A stretch of DNA of 64,000 nucleotides. Source: Bacillus sp. MM2020_4. Its GTDB lineage: Bacteria > Bacillota > Bacilli > Bacillales > Cytobacillaceae. The translations under genes and the position numbers were made by a program. Of this stretch, positions 1-7,634 are shown in pieces. Below the pieces are notes generated by a model that did not search any database, was not told the DNA's origin, and worked only from the letters and a program-made list of their open reading frames with translations. Each line of letters starts with the position of its first letter. Position 1 is the stretch's first letter. Where the stretch lies: contig NZ_JAANMZ010000018.1 in NCBI RefSeq assembly GCF_011250555.1, positions 1 to 64,000 on the forward strand. Direction: 5' to 3'.

Positions 1-20
1 AGAATGTGTATAAGAGACAG
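1..20. other. Residual Tn5/Nextera mosaic-end adapter
   Basis: The first 20 bases read AGAATGTGTATAAGAGACAG. The Tn5 mosaic end used in Nextera libraries is AGATGTGTATAAGAGACAG, so this is the same sequence with one extra A. It is almost certainly untrimmed library adapter at a contig end, not genomic DNA. Confidence 0.9.
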
Positions 21-120
21 ATATTAATACGTTACTGAAATAACGTGAGAATAGCTTTTTTCAAAATAGTATTTTTTACAACATACGTGCATTCCTTCCG
101 AAAAATACTTCTATTGAACC

Positions 121-136
121 ATATTTCCTGAAATAT
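121..136. promoter_or_regulatory. Inverted repeat upstream of nitric oxide reductase, possible NsrR-type operator
   Basis: ATATTTC-CT-GAAATAT is a perfect 7-2-7 inverted repeat 136 bp before the norB start. AT-rich palindromes of this kind resemble the sites of the NO-sensing repressor NsrR in Bacillus. No clear -35/-10 pair was identified next to it. Assignment to NsrR is inference. Confidence 0.35.
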
Positions 137-272
137 ACTGATCAAATTATTGGTAAACTTTTTTCCACTTTCTCCAAAGAAGTGAATTTTTTATAGAAGA
201 AGGGGTATGTTACTGGTTAGGATTTCCTGTTTAAAAATCCGGTAGATAAAAAATTCCCATGGAGGTGTATTC

Positions 273-2552
273 ATGCGTTATACAAGGCTCTGGATTAGCT
301 TAGCTATTGTTTTTATAGCATCATTCGCTATTTTAGGTTACTACGGCGGCAGACTCTATCAGACCATGCCACCCATACCGGAACGTGTTGTCGTATCAGA
401 CGGTACTGTTCTATTTACAAAAAAGGATATACAGGATGGCCAAAATGTTTGGCAGTCTATTGGCGGTCAGGAACTTGGAAGCATATGGGGCCATGGTGCC
501 TATGTTGCGCCTGACTGGAATGCAGATTGGCTTCACAGACAGTCAATGTGGCTGTTAAATAATTGGGCCGGGAAGGACTATGGAAAGACATATTCGGCAC
601 TGGATGATGAAGCCAAAGCTGCTTTACAAGCAAGACTTAAAAATGAAATAAGACCGAACACCTTTAATAAAGATACAAAAGAAATAACCATTTCACCTAT
701 TAGAGCGGAAGCGATAAGAAATGTAAGTCAACATTATGCTTCCTTGTTCACAGATGATCCTCGGCTGAATAAATTACGTGAAGCGTATGCGATGCCAAAG
801 AATGTGATAAAGGACGACACTCGTTTAAGTGCATTTATCAGCTACATATGGTGGACCACGTGGGCAACCGAAACAAATCGTCCCAATGATAAGGTTACTT
901 ATACCAACAACTGGCCAAACGAGGAGCTTATCGATAATAAACCAACCGGTGAGATGCTGGTTTGGTCTGTCCTCAGCTTTGTCATACTCCTTGCCGGGGT
1001 AGGTGCCTTAGCATGGTACTATGCGACGCAAAAGCATCATGAAGGTGATGAGGATTTCCCTAAAAAGGATCCATTACTTGCTTTGAATGCTACGCCATCC
1101 ATGAAGGCAACGCAGAATTACTTTTGGGTCGTTGTTGCCTTATGGTTAGTTCAAGTTTTACTTGGAGCCATTACCGGACATTATCAAGTAGAAGGCAGTG
1201 GTTTTTACGGTATCCCAATTGATAAATGGATTCCGTATTCACTGACAAGATCGTGGCATACTCAGCTAGGCATTTTATGGATTGCTACAGCCTGGCTTGC
1301 CACTGGGTTATTTATTGGGCCGGCAGTTTCCGGTCATGAACCAAAATTTCAACGATTCGGTGTGAATTTCTTATTTGTATGCTTGCTTATTATTGTCGTC
1401 GGATCGATGGTCGGACAATGGTTTGCCGTGCAACAAAAATTAGGGCACACGACAAACTTCTGGTTCGGTCATCAAGGCTACGAATATACGGATACTGGAC
1501 GCTTCTGGCAAATATTCTTAACGGTCGGATTATTCCTTTGGTTATTCCTAATGGCGCGAGCGATTTGGCCTGCTTTTAAAACACTTAAGGAAAGCCGTCA
1601 CCTTCTTGCCCTATTTTTAATTGCGTCCCTTGCTATTCCAGTCTTCTATATTCCTGCATTATTATGGGGGCAGCACAGTAATCTGGCCATTGCGGAATAT
1701 TGGCGCTGGTGGGTTGTTCACCTTTGGGTAGAGGGCTTCTTTGAAGTATTTGCCACCGTTGTCATGGCTTTCTTATTTACAAGAATGGGGTTGCTCGGAC
1801 TGCGAACAGCGACTACCTCCGTCCTATTCTCTACAGTGATCTTTTTATTCGGAGGAATTATCGGAACGTTCCATCATTTATATTTTAGTGGAACGCCAAC
1901 AGGGGTCATCGCCTTTGGAGCATCATTTAGTGCGCTTGAGGTTGTCCCACTTGTATTTATTGGCTTTGAGGCCTATGAAAATCTTACCCGGAGCCGTGCC
2001 AAGCCATGGGTATCTGCCTACCGTTGGCCCATTTACTTCTTCATTTCCGTTGCATTCTGGAATTTAGTAGGGGCCGGTTTATTTGGATTCTTTATAAACC
2101 CGCCCATTGCACTCTATTATATGCAGGGTCTTAATACGACAGCTGTTCACGGACATACTGCCCTATTCGGTGTTTATGGCATGCTGGGTATTGGCCTGAT
2201 GCTCTTCTGTTTACGCGGTTTGACAGTGAAAAAGGAATGGAAAACAGGTGCTCTGAAATTTGCTTTCTGGGCAATTAATATCGGTCTTGCCTTAATGGTC
2301 CTGATTAGCTTAATTCCGATTGGCTTAATGCAAACATGGGCAAGTGTCCAGCATGGAATGTGGTACGCTCGTTCCGCTACTTTTATGTCCCAAGACATTG
2401 TTCATACCTTTGTATGGCTCCGGATTGTCGGTGACACCATTTTTTCCCTTGGTGCTCTCGCACTGGTTTGGTTTATTATTGGTCTAGTAACCGGATGGTC
2501 TGTTTCTAAAGATCGACTTGATTACGCCGAAACTGATCATAAAAACATTTAG
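273..2552 (+). CDS. norB: Quinol-dependent nitric oxide reductase (qNOR, NorB/NorZ type)
   Basis: This integral membrane enzyme reduces two NO to N2O with electrons from menaquinol, and serves in NO detoxification or denitrification. The 759-residue length is normal for single-subunit qNOR. An N-terminal membrane segment (about residues 7-27) is followed by a long extracytoplasmic domain with no CxxCH haem-c motif, as expected when quinol is the donor. About a dozen transmembrane helices follow from residue 225. Haem and FeB ligand regions are visible: SWHTQLG, the HLWVEGFFEVF segment, the HHLYF segment and HGHTALFG. The ATG is preceded by GGAGGTG at good spacing. It is monocistronic, with a terminator directly after the stop. 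A palindrome at 121-136 suggests NO-responsive control. Confidence 0.93.
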   Translation: MRYTRLWISLAIVFIASFAILGYYGGRLYQTMPPIPERVVVSDGTVLFTKKDIQDGQNVWQSIGGQELGSIWGHGAYVAPDWNADWLHRQSMWLLNNWAGKDYGKTYSALDDEAKAALQARLKNEIRPNTFNKDTKEITISPIRAEAIRNVSQHYASLFTDDPRLNKLREAYAMPKNVIKDDTRLSAFISYIWWTTWATETNRPNDKVTYTNNWPNEELIDNKPTGEMLVWSVLSFVILLAGVGALAWYYATQKHHEGDEDFPKKDPLLALNATPSMKATQNYFWVVVALWLVQVLLGAITGHYQVEGSGFYGIPIDKWIPYSLTRSWHTQLGILWIATAWLATGLFIGPAVSGHEPKFQRFGVNFLFVCLLIIVVGSMVGQWFAVQQKLGHTTNFWFGHQGYEYTDTGRFWQIFLTVGLFLWLFLMARAIWPAFKTLKESRHLLALFLIASLAIPVFYIPALLWGQHSNLAIAEYWRWWVVHLWVEGFFEVFATVVMAFLFTRMGLLGLRTATTSVLFSTVIFLFGGIIGTFHHLYFSGTPTGVIAFGASFSALEVVPLVFIGFEAYENLTRSRAKPWVSAYRWPIYFFISVAFWNLVGAGLFGFFINPPIALYYMQGLNTTAVHGHTALFGVYGMLGIGLMLFCLRGLTVKKEWKTGALKFAFWAINIGLALMVLISLIPIGLMQTWASVQHGMWYARSATFMSQDIVHTFVWLRIVGDTIFSLGALALVWFIIGLVTGWSVSKDRLDYAETDHKNI

Positions 2553-2557
2553 CTGGA

Positions 2558-2594
2558 AGCCCCAGTCACGTTTCCTTCGTGAGTGGGGCTTTTT
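2558..2594 (+). terminator. Rho-independent terminator of norB
   Basis: Arms AGCCCCAGTCACG and CGTGAGTGGGGCT pair with one mismatch around a 7-nt loop, and the second arm is followed by TTTT. It begins six bases after the norB stop. Confidence 0.85.
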
Positions 2595-2622
2595 CACTTT
2601 TGTGAGAATGGGCATTCGCCGT

Positions 2623-2650
2623 GACCCACGTAAAATCCCCACATAATCTA
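2623..2650 (+). promoter_or_regulatory. Possible sigma-K promoter
   Basis: GACC, 15 bp, then CATAATCTA resembles the Bacillus sigma-K pattern (MACM, N16, CATANNNTA). The -10 matches fully, while the spacing is one short. It fits late mother-cell expression of the coat-like gene at 2683. Confidence 0.35.
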
Positions 2651-2682
2651 TAGGGTACTATCACCTAAGGAGAGATGCCTAA

Positions 2683-3072
2683 ATGAATCCCTATGGCCTT
2701 TATCAAATGCCACAATTACCGGTTGAATACCATTCGTATGTTCCCGCAGAGCAACTTTATTCCCAACCCGAGCAATACCATTCCTTTATTCCGGGTTCGG
2801 TAGAGCAGTATCATTCCTATGCTCCTACACCTGCAGATTCGTACCAATCCTATGTTCCACTCGATCAATACGACCCTAATAGGCAGCCGCAACAATTAGA
2901 ACGCCGGGTAACACAGCTGGAAAGACAAAATGAGCGGCAGGAAAGAGATATCAATCAGCTGCAACGGGATGTTAACCAAATGCAGCGTCGTCTCCAACGT
3001 GTCAATCAACGACTCCGCGTACTTGAAAGAAGATTTAATGTTCCCTTCACACCATTTGATGGCGAGTTTTAA
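2683..3072 (+). CDS. Repeat and coiled-coil protein, possibly a spore coat or exosporium component
   Basis: No recognised family. The 129-residue protein has two parts. Residues 15-65 carry four imperfect repeats of a Y-H/Q-S-Y/F-x-P core (YHSYVP, YHSFIP, YHSYAP, YQSYVP), each followed by a few acidic or Gln-rich residues. Residues 70-120 are Gln/Arg/Glu-rich with leucine-type heptad spacing and should form a coiled coil. There is no signal peptide or membrane segment. Tyr/Pro/Gln-rich low-complexity proteins of this size are common in Bacillus spore coats, and a sigma-K-like promoter lies upstream, so a coat role is plausible but inferred. AAGGAGAG lies 8 bp before the ATG. A very strong hairpin follows. 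Confidence 0.7.
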   Translation: MNPYGLYQMPQLPVEYHSYVPAEQLYSQPEQYHSFIPGSVEQYHSYAPTPADSYQSYVPLDQYDPNRQPQQLERRVTQLERQNERQERDINQLQRDVNQMQRRLQRVNQRLRVLERRFNVPFTPFDGEF

Positions 3073-3076
3073 AAGT

Positions 3077-3116
3077 AACGTTAGAACCGGGCTTGCAAAA
3101 GCCCGGTTCTAACGTT
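3077..3116 (+). terminator. Strong hairpin after the coat-like gene
   Basis: Two perfect 18-nt arms (AACGTTAGAACCGGGCTT and its complement) flank a GCAA tetraloop. No T-run follows directly; CCCTTTTT comes about 8 nt later. It is probably a terminator or an mRNA-stabilising 3' structure. Confidence 0.7.
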
Positions 3117-3260
3117 GATACGACCCTTTTTACATAATATGGGCTACTATCAATCCCTGGCCCATTCCGAAAATTGGCTGTTACTTTTTCTAACACATTC
3201 TCTGACAAAAGCCAAAATTTCAGTTAACTTTTTTATATAAAGTTCGAAAGGGGTATTTCG

Positions 3261-3398
3261 ATGACACAAAGATACGAGGTCACATTAGCTAAAAGGATCC
3301 TTCAGTTAGATCAATTAAGAGATGAATTATATGAGGAACTTTTAAAAACAATGGGGCCAAAAGGGAAGGAACTTTTACGAAGACTCCAAAATGCATAG
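3261..3398 (+). CDS. Small charged helical protein, unknown function
   Basis: A 45-residue frame begins MTQRYEVTLAKRILQLDQLR and ends RRLQNA. It is rich in Leu, Arg, Lys and Glu and looks like one or two amphipathic helices. GAAAGGGG lies about 8 bp before the ATG. It ends five bases before the initiation region of the FbpA-like gene, so the two are probably co-transcribed. Its function is not recognised, and no Fur-box-like sequence was found upstream. The main support is good coding character, a good Shine-Dalgarno sequence and tight coupling to the next gene. Confidence 0.5.
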   Translation: MTQRYEVTLAKRILQLDQLRDELYEELLKTMGPKGKELLRRLQNA

Positions 3399-3409
3399 GA
3401 GGAATGGTG

Positions 3410-3568
3410 TTGGCTACTCATTTACTAAGAGGACTTGAACGTCTTAAACAATTTTATATAAGAAAAATTGCTGAATCAGAATTAATGGATTCAACGGACG
3501 AACTTCAATCCCTTACAATTAGTGAACTAGAGAATCTATACAATAAACTAATAGCCCTAAATAGATAA
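3410..3568 (+). CDS. FbpA-like small basic protein
   Basis: A 52-residue protein with a TTG start was chosen because AGGAGG (3397-3402) sits 7 bp upstream; an ATG at 3404 would be too close. The body (LLRGLERLKQFYIRKI, then LTISELENLYNKL) follows the layout of the Fur-regulated basic protein A family of Bacillus. In B. subtilis, FbpA helps down-regulate iron-containing proteins together with the FsrA small RNA. No recognisable Fur box precedes this pair, so the iron link is only by family. Many bacilli carry several diverged paralogues. Confidence 0.55.
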   Translation: MATHLLRGLERLKQFYIRKIAESELMDSTDELQSLTISELENLYNKLIALNR

Positions 3569-3634
3569 CGCCTAATCATACTCTAATGAATTTTTTAAAA
3601 AAATAAAATATTTTTATTTAAAATTGCTCTCTCA

Positions 3635-3651
3635 TGTGAGAAGATCTAACA
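3635..3651 (+). promoter_or_regulatory. TnrA/GlnR-type operator upstream of tnrA
   Basis: The 17-mer TGTGAGAAGATCTAACA fits the TnrA box TGTNANAWWWTMTNACA except for one G in the AT core. It lies 57 bp before tnrA, matching the autoregulation known for B. subtilis tnrA. Confidence 0.65.
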
Positions 3652-3707
3652 TATGTTATTTTACATTCAAAATTCGCGCTAAATAATGGGGTGAGGTGAA
3701 CAGCAAC

Positions 3708-4037
3708 ATGGGAAACGAATTGTCTTATAAAGATAAAAAGGTCATAACGATCGGAATTGTCAAAGAACTCACAGGCCTATCTGAAAGGCAAATCCGTTAT
3801 TATGAAGAACGGAAACTCATTTTCCCCGAAAGATCTTCCGGTGGAAGTCGAAAATATTCCTTTTCTGATGTAGAATTACTCATGGAAATTGCTAACAAAA
3901 TTGAAGATGGTATTCAAACACATGAGATTAGAAAGCAAATGCTGAAGGAACAAAAGAAACAAAATCAGGATGAAATCCGTCGTAAAATGATCCAGGGGCA
4001 GCTTAATGCCCAGTTTGGAGAACGAAAAAAATATTAG
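3708..4037 (+). CDS. tnrA: Global nitrogen regulator TnrA (MerR family)
   Basis: TnrA activates or represses nitrogen genes when nitrogen is limiting. It is held inactive by feedback-inhibited glutamine synthetase when nitrogen is plentiful. The protein has the MerR winged-helix start ([23 protein letters not shown]) and the [17 protein letters not shown] wing. Its short C-terminus, [13 protein letters not shown], matches the TnrA tail that contacts glutamine synthetase and differs from GlnR. ATG 3708 is chosen because GAGGTGA precedes it by 8 bp; a GTG at 3696 overlaps that site. A TnrA box lies upstream of this gene and another upstream of amtB, so the regulator sits next to a likely target. 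Confidence 0.92.
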   Translation: MGNELSYKDKKVITIGIVKELTGLSERQIRYYEERKLIFPERSSGGSRKYSFSDVELLMEIANKIEDGIQTHEIRKQMLKEQKKQNQDEIRRKMIQGQLNAQFGERKKY

Positions 4038-4047
4038 GATTTTAGTA

Positions 4048-4087
4048 ATGCCTCGTTCCTCGTTTTAAGGAAAGAGGCTCTTTTTTT
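4048..4087 (+). terminator. Rho-independent terminator of tnrA
   Basis: GCCTCGTTCCT and AGGAAAGAGGC pair with one mismatch and are followed by TCTTTTTTT. Confidence 0.85.
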
Positions 4088-4105
4088 ACCCTCTTTAAAA
4101 AACCA

Positions 4106-4122
4106 TGTCATAAAATCTCACA
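4106..4122 (+). promoter_or_regulatory. TnrA box upstream of amtB
   Basis: TGTCATAAAATCTCACA matches TGTNANAWWWTMTNACA at every specified position. A TAAAAAT -10-like sequence at 4152-4158 puts the box centre near -50, the usual position for activation by TnrA. Confidence 0.85.
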
Positions 4123-4211
4123 ACATTGTAGATACATCTCCCAAATCCATGTAAAAATACAACTACACTAAATGTTATGAAAATTAACATACTCAAAAAG
4201 GGGGAAAAAAA

Positions 4212-5474
4212 GTGGATACTTTATTTCTAATGAACAGTCTATGGGTTATGGTTGGTGCTGTATTGGTAATTTTAATGTTTGGCGGTTTCATTCTTCTGGA
4301 AACAGGTTCAACAAGAATGAAGAATGCTGGACATATCGCAGGAAAAACAATCCTTACCTTCGGAATTAGCTCCATCATGTTTTGGGCAGTGGGATATGGA
4401 TTAATCTTTGGCAAAGGAAATTCTTTGATCGGGTTCTCCGATTTCTTTTATTCAGGCTATGATATAGATGGGTTACCACTATCAGGGGCAGTTTTCTTCT
4501 TATTCCAATTGGCATTTGCAGGGATTTCCTTAACCATTGCCTTCGGCGGGTTTGCGGAACGGGCTAAATTAAGTGCCTACCTCATATTTGCCGTCCTCTT
4601 CTCAAGTTTTGTTTACCCGCCTATCGCGCATTGGATCTGGGGCGGCGGCTGGTTAGCAGAGCACGGAAAACAAGATTTCGCAGGTTCAACTGTGGTTCAT
4701 TTAACTGGTGCTATGGCGGCGCTGGCAGCAACTATTCTCTTAAAACCTCGAATGGGCAAGTTTAATAAAGACGGCTCAGCCAATAATCTTGCTGGTCATA
4801 ATCAGGTTTTCACCGCATTGAGTGTATTACTCTTATGGGTAGGCTGGTTTGGCTTCAATGCTGGCAGTACTTTATCGGTTGACAAAGCTTTCTTTGGATT
4901 TGTTGCTATTAATACAAACCTCGCGGCCGCAGCTGGAACAATTGCAGCAATGATTATTTCCTGGATAGTATTAGGGAAAGCCGATGTACCGATGATGTTA
5001 AATGGTGCCCTTGCAGGTTTAGTCGCTATTACTGCTTCCTGTGCCTTCGTTGACACCTGGGCGGCCGTCTTAATTGGATTTATCGCCGGAATTTTAGTTT
5101 TCTACAGCATGCGCTTTTTTGAAAAAGTGAAAATCGATGATCCAATTGCCGCCCTTTCCGTCCATGGAACTGCTGGGGTCTGGGGAACATTATCCACTGG
5201 ATTCTTTGCCACAAAAGAATTAGCAACGGTCGGCAGTCCTGGTTTATTTTATGGCGGCGGCTTCCACCAATTGGGTGTTCAGGCAATGGGTGTCATTACC
5301 TGTGCAGCTTTCGCATTTATTGTTTCCTATATCCTTCTCGCCATAATGAAAAAAGCAATGAACGGATTACGAGTGACAGAGGAAGAAGAAATCATTGGAC
5401 TTGATATGAGCGAGCACGGCAGCTATGGCTACCCTGAATTGGTGAAGACCGAGCAAACGTTCAAAGCACAATAG
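4212..5474 (+). CDS. amtB: Ammonium transporter AmtB/NrgA
   Basis: This 420-residue Amt-family channel imports ammonium across the cytoplasmic membrane. Eleven transmembrane segments are predicted by eye, and family signatures include LLETGSTRMKNAGH, FGGFAERAKLSAYL, DFAGSTVVHLTGA and the second pore histidine region DDPIAALSVHGTAGVWG. Translation starts at GTG 4212 behind AGGGGG. Expression should be induced by TnrA under nitrogen limitation, given the perfect box upstream. In B. subtilis the next gene is glnK (nrgB). Here there is none, and a DUF294 gene follows after a terminator-like hairpin. Confidence 0.95.
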   Translation: MDTLFLMNSLWVMVGAVLVILMFGGFILLETGSTRMKNAGHIAGKTILTFGISSIMFWAVGYGLIFGKGNSLIGFSDFFYSGYDIDGLPLSGAVFFLFQLAFAGISLTIAFGGFAERAKLSAYLIFAVLFSSFVYPPIAHWIWGGGWLAEHGKQDFAGSTVVHLTGAMAALAATILLKPRMGKFNKDGSANNLAGHNQVFTALSVLLLWVGWFGFNAGSTLSVDKAFFGFVAINTNLAAAAGTIAAMIISWIVLGKADVPMMLNGALAGLVAITASCAFVDTWAAVLIGFIAGILVFYSMRFFEKVKIDDPIAALSVHGTAGVWGTLSTGFFATKELATVGSPGLFYGGGFHQLGVQAMGVITCAAFAFIVSYILLAIMKKAMNGLRVTEEEEIIGLDMSEHGSYGYPELVKTEQTFKAQ

Positions 5475-5525
5475 TAGTCGAAACCAATCCCCTATTATGC
5501 GGGATTGGACTACTTTCGATTTTTA
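5475..5525 (+). terminator. Terminator-like hairpin between amtB and the DUF294 gene
   Basis: GTAGT and CCAATCCC on the left pair with GGGATTGG and ACTAC on the right. TTTCGATTTTT follows. The stem has a small internal loop, so read-through into the next gene is possible. Confidence 0.6.
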
Positions 5526-5544
5526 GATAAAGGAGGTAGAAACA

Positions 5545-6513
5545 GTGACTGACAATCCTTACTTAGCGGCAGAGGAATATCGAACGACGCATATGGGAGA
5601 AGCATCTCAAGATCACTTTAAGTTGAACGAGTTGCATGATGCCATTATGAATCAGGTGATAAAAATATCTATTAATCAACTATCGATTCGATCTGGTCCC
5701 CCTCCGTCGCCCTTCTCCATTTTTGTAATGGGAAGCGCCGGACGATTGGAACAGTCCGTTTGGAGTGACCAAGATCATGGGATCATTTATCACGATGAAA
5801 ACAATGAGGCAAAGTCCTATTTTTTAGCATTAGGAAAGGAAATTTCTAAAGGGCTTCATTTTGCAGGATATCCCTATTGTGACGGTGGAGTGATGGCAAG
5901 TAATCCCTTCTGGTGTAAATCGATAGATGAATGGCAGCTGCAAATAACGAATTGGCTGTCTGATTCCACGTGGGAATCTACGCGATATCTATTAATTTTT
6001 CTAGATGGAAGGTCGATCCTTGGTGAGGGCGAATATGTAGAAAGCTTAAAAACACATCTCTACCAAACAGCGAATACAGAACAGCTCTTGTCCAACTCTT
6101 TACGTAATACCCTCCATATTAAAAAAGGGATCAATTTATTAGGCCAGCTATTAACGGAAACACACGGTCCACATTCTGGCACATTACCTATAAAAGAGAT
6201 TGCCATTCTCCCATATGTAAATGCCCTGCGTCTAATAGCTATTAAGGAAAGAGTTATGGAGACCCCTACCCTTTCCCGGCTTGAAAAAATTTCAACTGCC
6301 TGGATTCCTGGGCATGACAAACAATTTTTCCAAGAGCAATTTTTAAAACTGTTAAACTACCGTTTAATGTATGGGGATCACACAAACTATGACTCCGGTC
6401 ATTATTTGGTAGTTAAACGGTTAACGAAGGAGCAAACGAAGGAGGTAAAAGAAATCATCAAAAATGGGTATGGCCTTTTTCACCATGTTAGAAGGTTACT
6501 AGAAAAGAAATAG
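5545..6513 (+). CDS. DUF294 GlnD-like nucleotidyltransferase without CBS domains
   Basis: This is a 322-residue soluble protein. Residues about 55-90 carry a nucleotidyltransferase core like that of GlnD: GSAGR at 63-67 and an acidic pair D75/D77 in SVWSDQDHGIIY. The C-terminal half matches the DUF294 substrate-binding helical region (NTLHIKKGINLLGQLLTETHG and following). Most relatives have cyclic-nucleotide-binding and CBS domains in front, but this one is only the catalytic and C-terminal parts. AAGGAGG precedes the ATG. The DnaQ-like gene follows by 21 bp, so the two form an operon behind amtB. A regulatory nucleotidyl-transfer role linked to ammonium uptake is suggested by position and family; the target is unknown. 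Confidence 0.8.
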   Translation: MTDNPYLAAEEYRTTHMGEASQDHFKLNELHDAIMNQVIKISINQLSIRSGPPPSPFSIFVMGSAGRLEQSVWSDQDHGIIYHDENNEAKSYFLALGKEISKGLHFAGYPYCDGGVMASNPFWCKSIDEWQLQITNWLSDSTWESTRYLLIFLDGRSILGEGEYVESLKTHLYQTANTEQLLSNSLRNTLHIKKGINLLGQLLTETHGPHSGTLPIKEIAILPYVNALRLIAIKERVMETPTLSRLEKISTAWIPGHDKQFFQEQFLKLLNYRLMYGDHTNYDSGHYLVVKRLTKEQTKEVKEIIKNGYGLFHHVRRLLEKK

Positions 6514-6534
6514 TTCAAGGGGGATGGGTAAACG

Positions 6535-7254
6535 ATGATGCAATTTTTCCGGCAACTAACAGGAAAACTAAATTCAAACATATTTGCTGGATTACTAGGA
6601 CCATCTACTCCGCAGCAAATGGCTTTTCTTAGGGAACTTCAGAGGGAAATGAAACAAACAAACTGTATGGAAACCCCTCTCAATGAATTGAAAGTTACTG
6701 TATTCGATATAGAAACAACCGGATTTTATCCAGATAAGGGAGACCAAATCATCTCAATCGGTGCAATAAAAATGAAAGGGCCTCAAATCAAGGAGCAGGA
6801 AACCTTTTATTCTTTGGTACAATCAGACCTCCCTCTATCAAATGAAGTTTCATCGTTAACCAATATTCAAGCTTCGGAATTACGCACTGCCCCCCCTGCA
6901 CCTGAAGTACTTATGAATTTTTTCAAGTTTGTAAAAAGTGATATTCTTGTGGCGCACCACTCAAAGCATGAGCAGTCGTTTATGCAAAAAACAACATGGG
7001 ATGTATGGCGAACGAAATTTAACCACCGAATTATCGATACCACCTTTTTAATCCGCTTATCAGATTTATCCATGAAAGCAGCATCACTTGAAGACGTTTG
7101 CTATGAATGCGGGATTGAAATAGAAAACCGGCATCATGCCTTAGGCGATGCGATCATGACCGCAAAGATTTGGAGCTACTATTTACAACTTGCTCAAAAG
7201 AAGAAATTCCAATATTTACAGGAAGTATATGAATATCTCGCGAGAAATGACTAA
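6535..7254 (+). CDS. DnaQ-like DEDDh 3'-5' exonuclease
   Basis: A 239-residue protein with an N-terminal helical extension of about 50 residues and then an exonuclease fold. Motif I is FDIETTG (D58, E60), motif II lies in LVAHHSKHE, and motif III is HHALGDA with the catalytic His and Asp. These are the metal-binding residues of the epsilon/RNase T superfamily, so the domain should be active on nucleic acid or nucleotides. It directly follows the DUF294 nucleotidyltransferase. The same pair occurs together in other bacteria, often with a transporter gene, which suggests the two proteins work as a unit. The start is one of two adjacent ATGs. No terminator was found downstream. Confidence 0.82.
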   Translation: MMQFFRQLTGKLNSNIFAGLLGPSTPQQMAFLRELQREMKQTNCMETPLNELKVTVFDIETTGFYPDKGDQIISIGAIKMKGPQIKEQETFYSLVQSDLPLSNEVSSLTNIQASELRTAPPAPEVLMNFFKFVKSDILVAHHSKHEQSFMQKTTWDVWRTKFNHRIIDTTFLIRLSDLSMKAASLEDVCYECGIEIENRHHALGDAIMTAKIWSYYLQLAQKKKFQYLQEVYEYLARND

Positions 7255-7427
7255 AGAAACTACTTTATCCTATATATGTATATCAACTTTTTAGCCAGTC
7301 AGAGATATAACTTTCCAACACTCCATCTTACTTACTACTGAATTCCCCTCGTTTTCTCCTCCGTATTATCTTAATTAAAAAAATTTTTGAAAAAAATTTT
7401 TTATTCCATTTCCTTATTACGTCAATA

Positions 7428-7442
7428 TTGTAAACGCTACCA
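7428..7442 (+). promoter_or_regulatory. cre (CcpA) site upstream of the ilv-leu operon
   Basis: TTGTAAACGCTACCA fits the cre consensus WTGNAANCGNWNNCW at every specified position. It is centred about 80 bp before the expected start of transcription. In B. subtilis CcpA activates ilv-leu from a similar upstream site. An AT-rich CodY-like stretch (AATTTTTGAAAAAAATT) lies 40 bp further upstream. Confidence 0.65.
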
Positions 7443-7478
7443 GTTTTTCCGATTAGTTTGAATTGTCTGATTTTTGTA

Positions 7479-7507
7479 TTGACCATGTTTTCGATTGGTT
7501 GTATGAT
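7479..7507 (+). promoter_or_regulatory. Sigma-A promoter of the ilvE-leuD operon
   Basis: TTGACC, a 17-bp spacer, then TATGAT. This is the clearest promoter in the 380-bp gap between the exonuclease gene and ilvE. The implied 5' leader is about 120 nt long, and no T-box motif was seen in it. Confidence 0.75.
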
Positions 7508-7634
7508 TATCGAAAATAATCATTACTATTTATTACACCACTATTCATTTCTAGATGAAGAAGGTACATGCATTTTTTTTAAAATTTATGTTTCAACATT
7601 TAAAGCGTTTCATCAGAAAAGAGGAGTGGTTAGG

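Noticed and set aside
3117-3260. Fur box for the FbpA-like gene pair
   Set aside because: No sequence close to the Fur inverted repeat was found; only AT-rich sequence is present.
7458-7634. In-frame 59-codon extension of ilvE
   Set aside because: It contains the sigma-A promoter, has no ribosome site, and the family N-terminus begins at TTG 7635.
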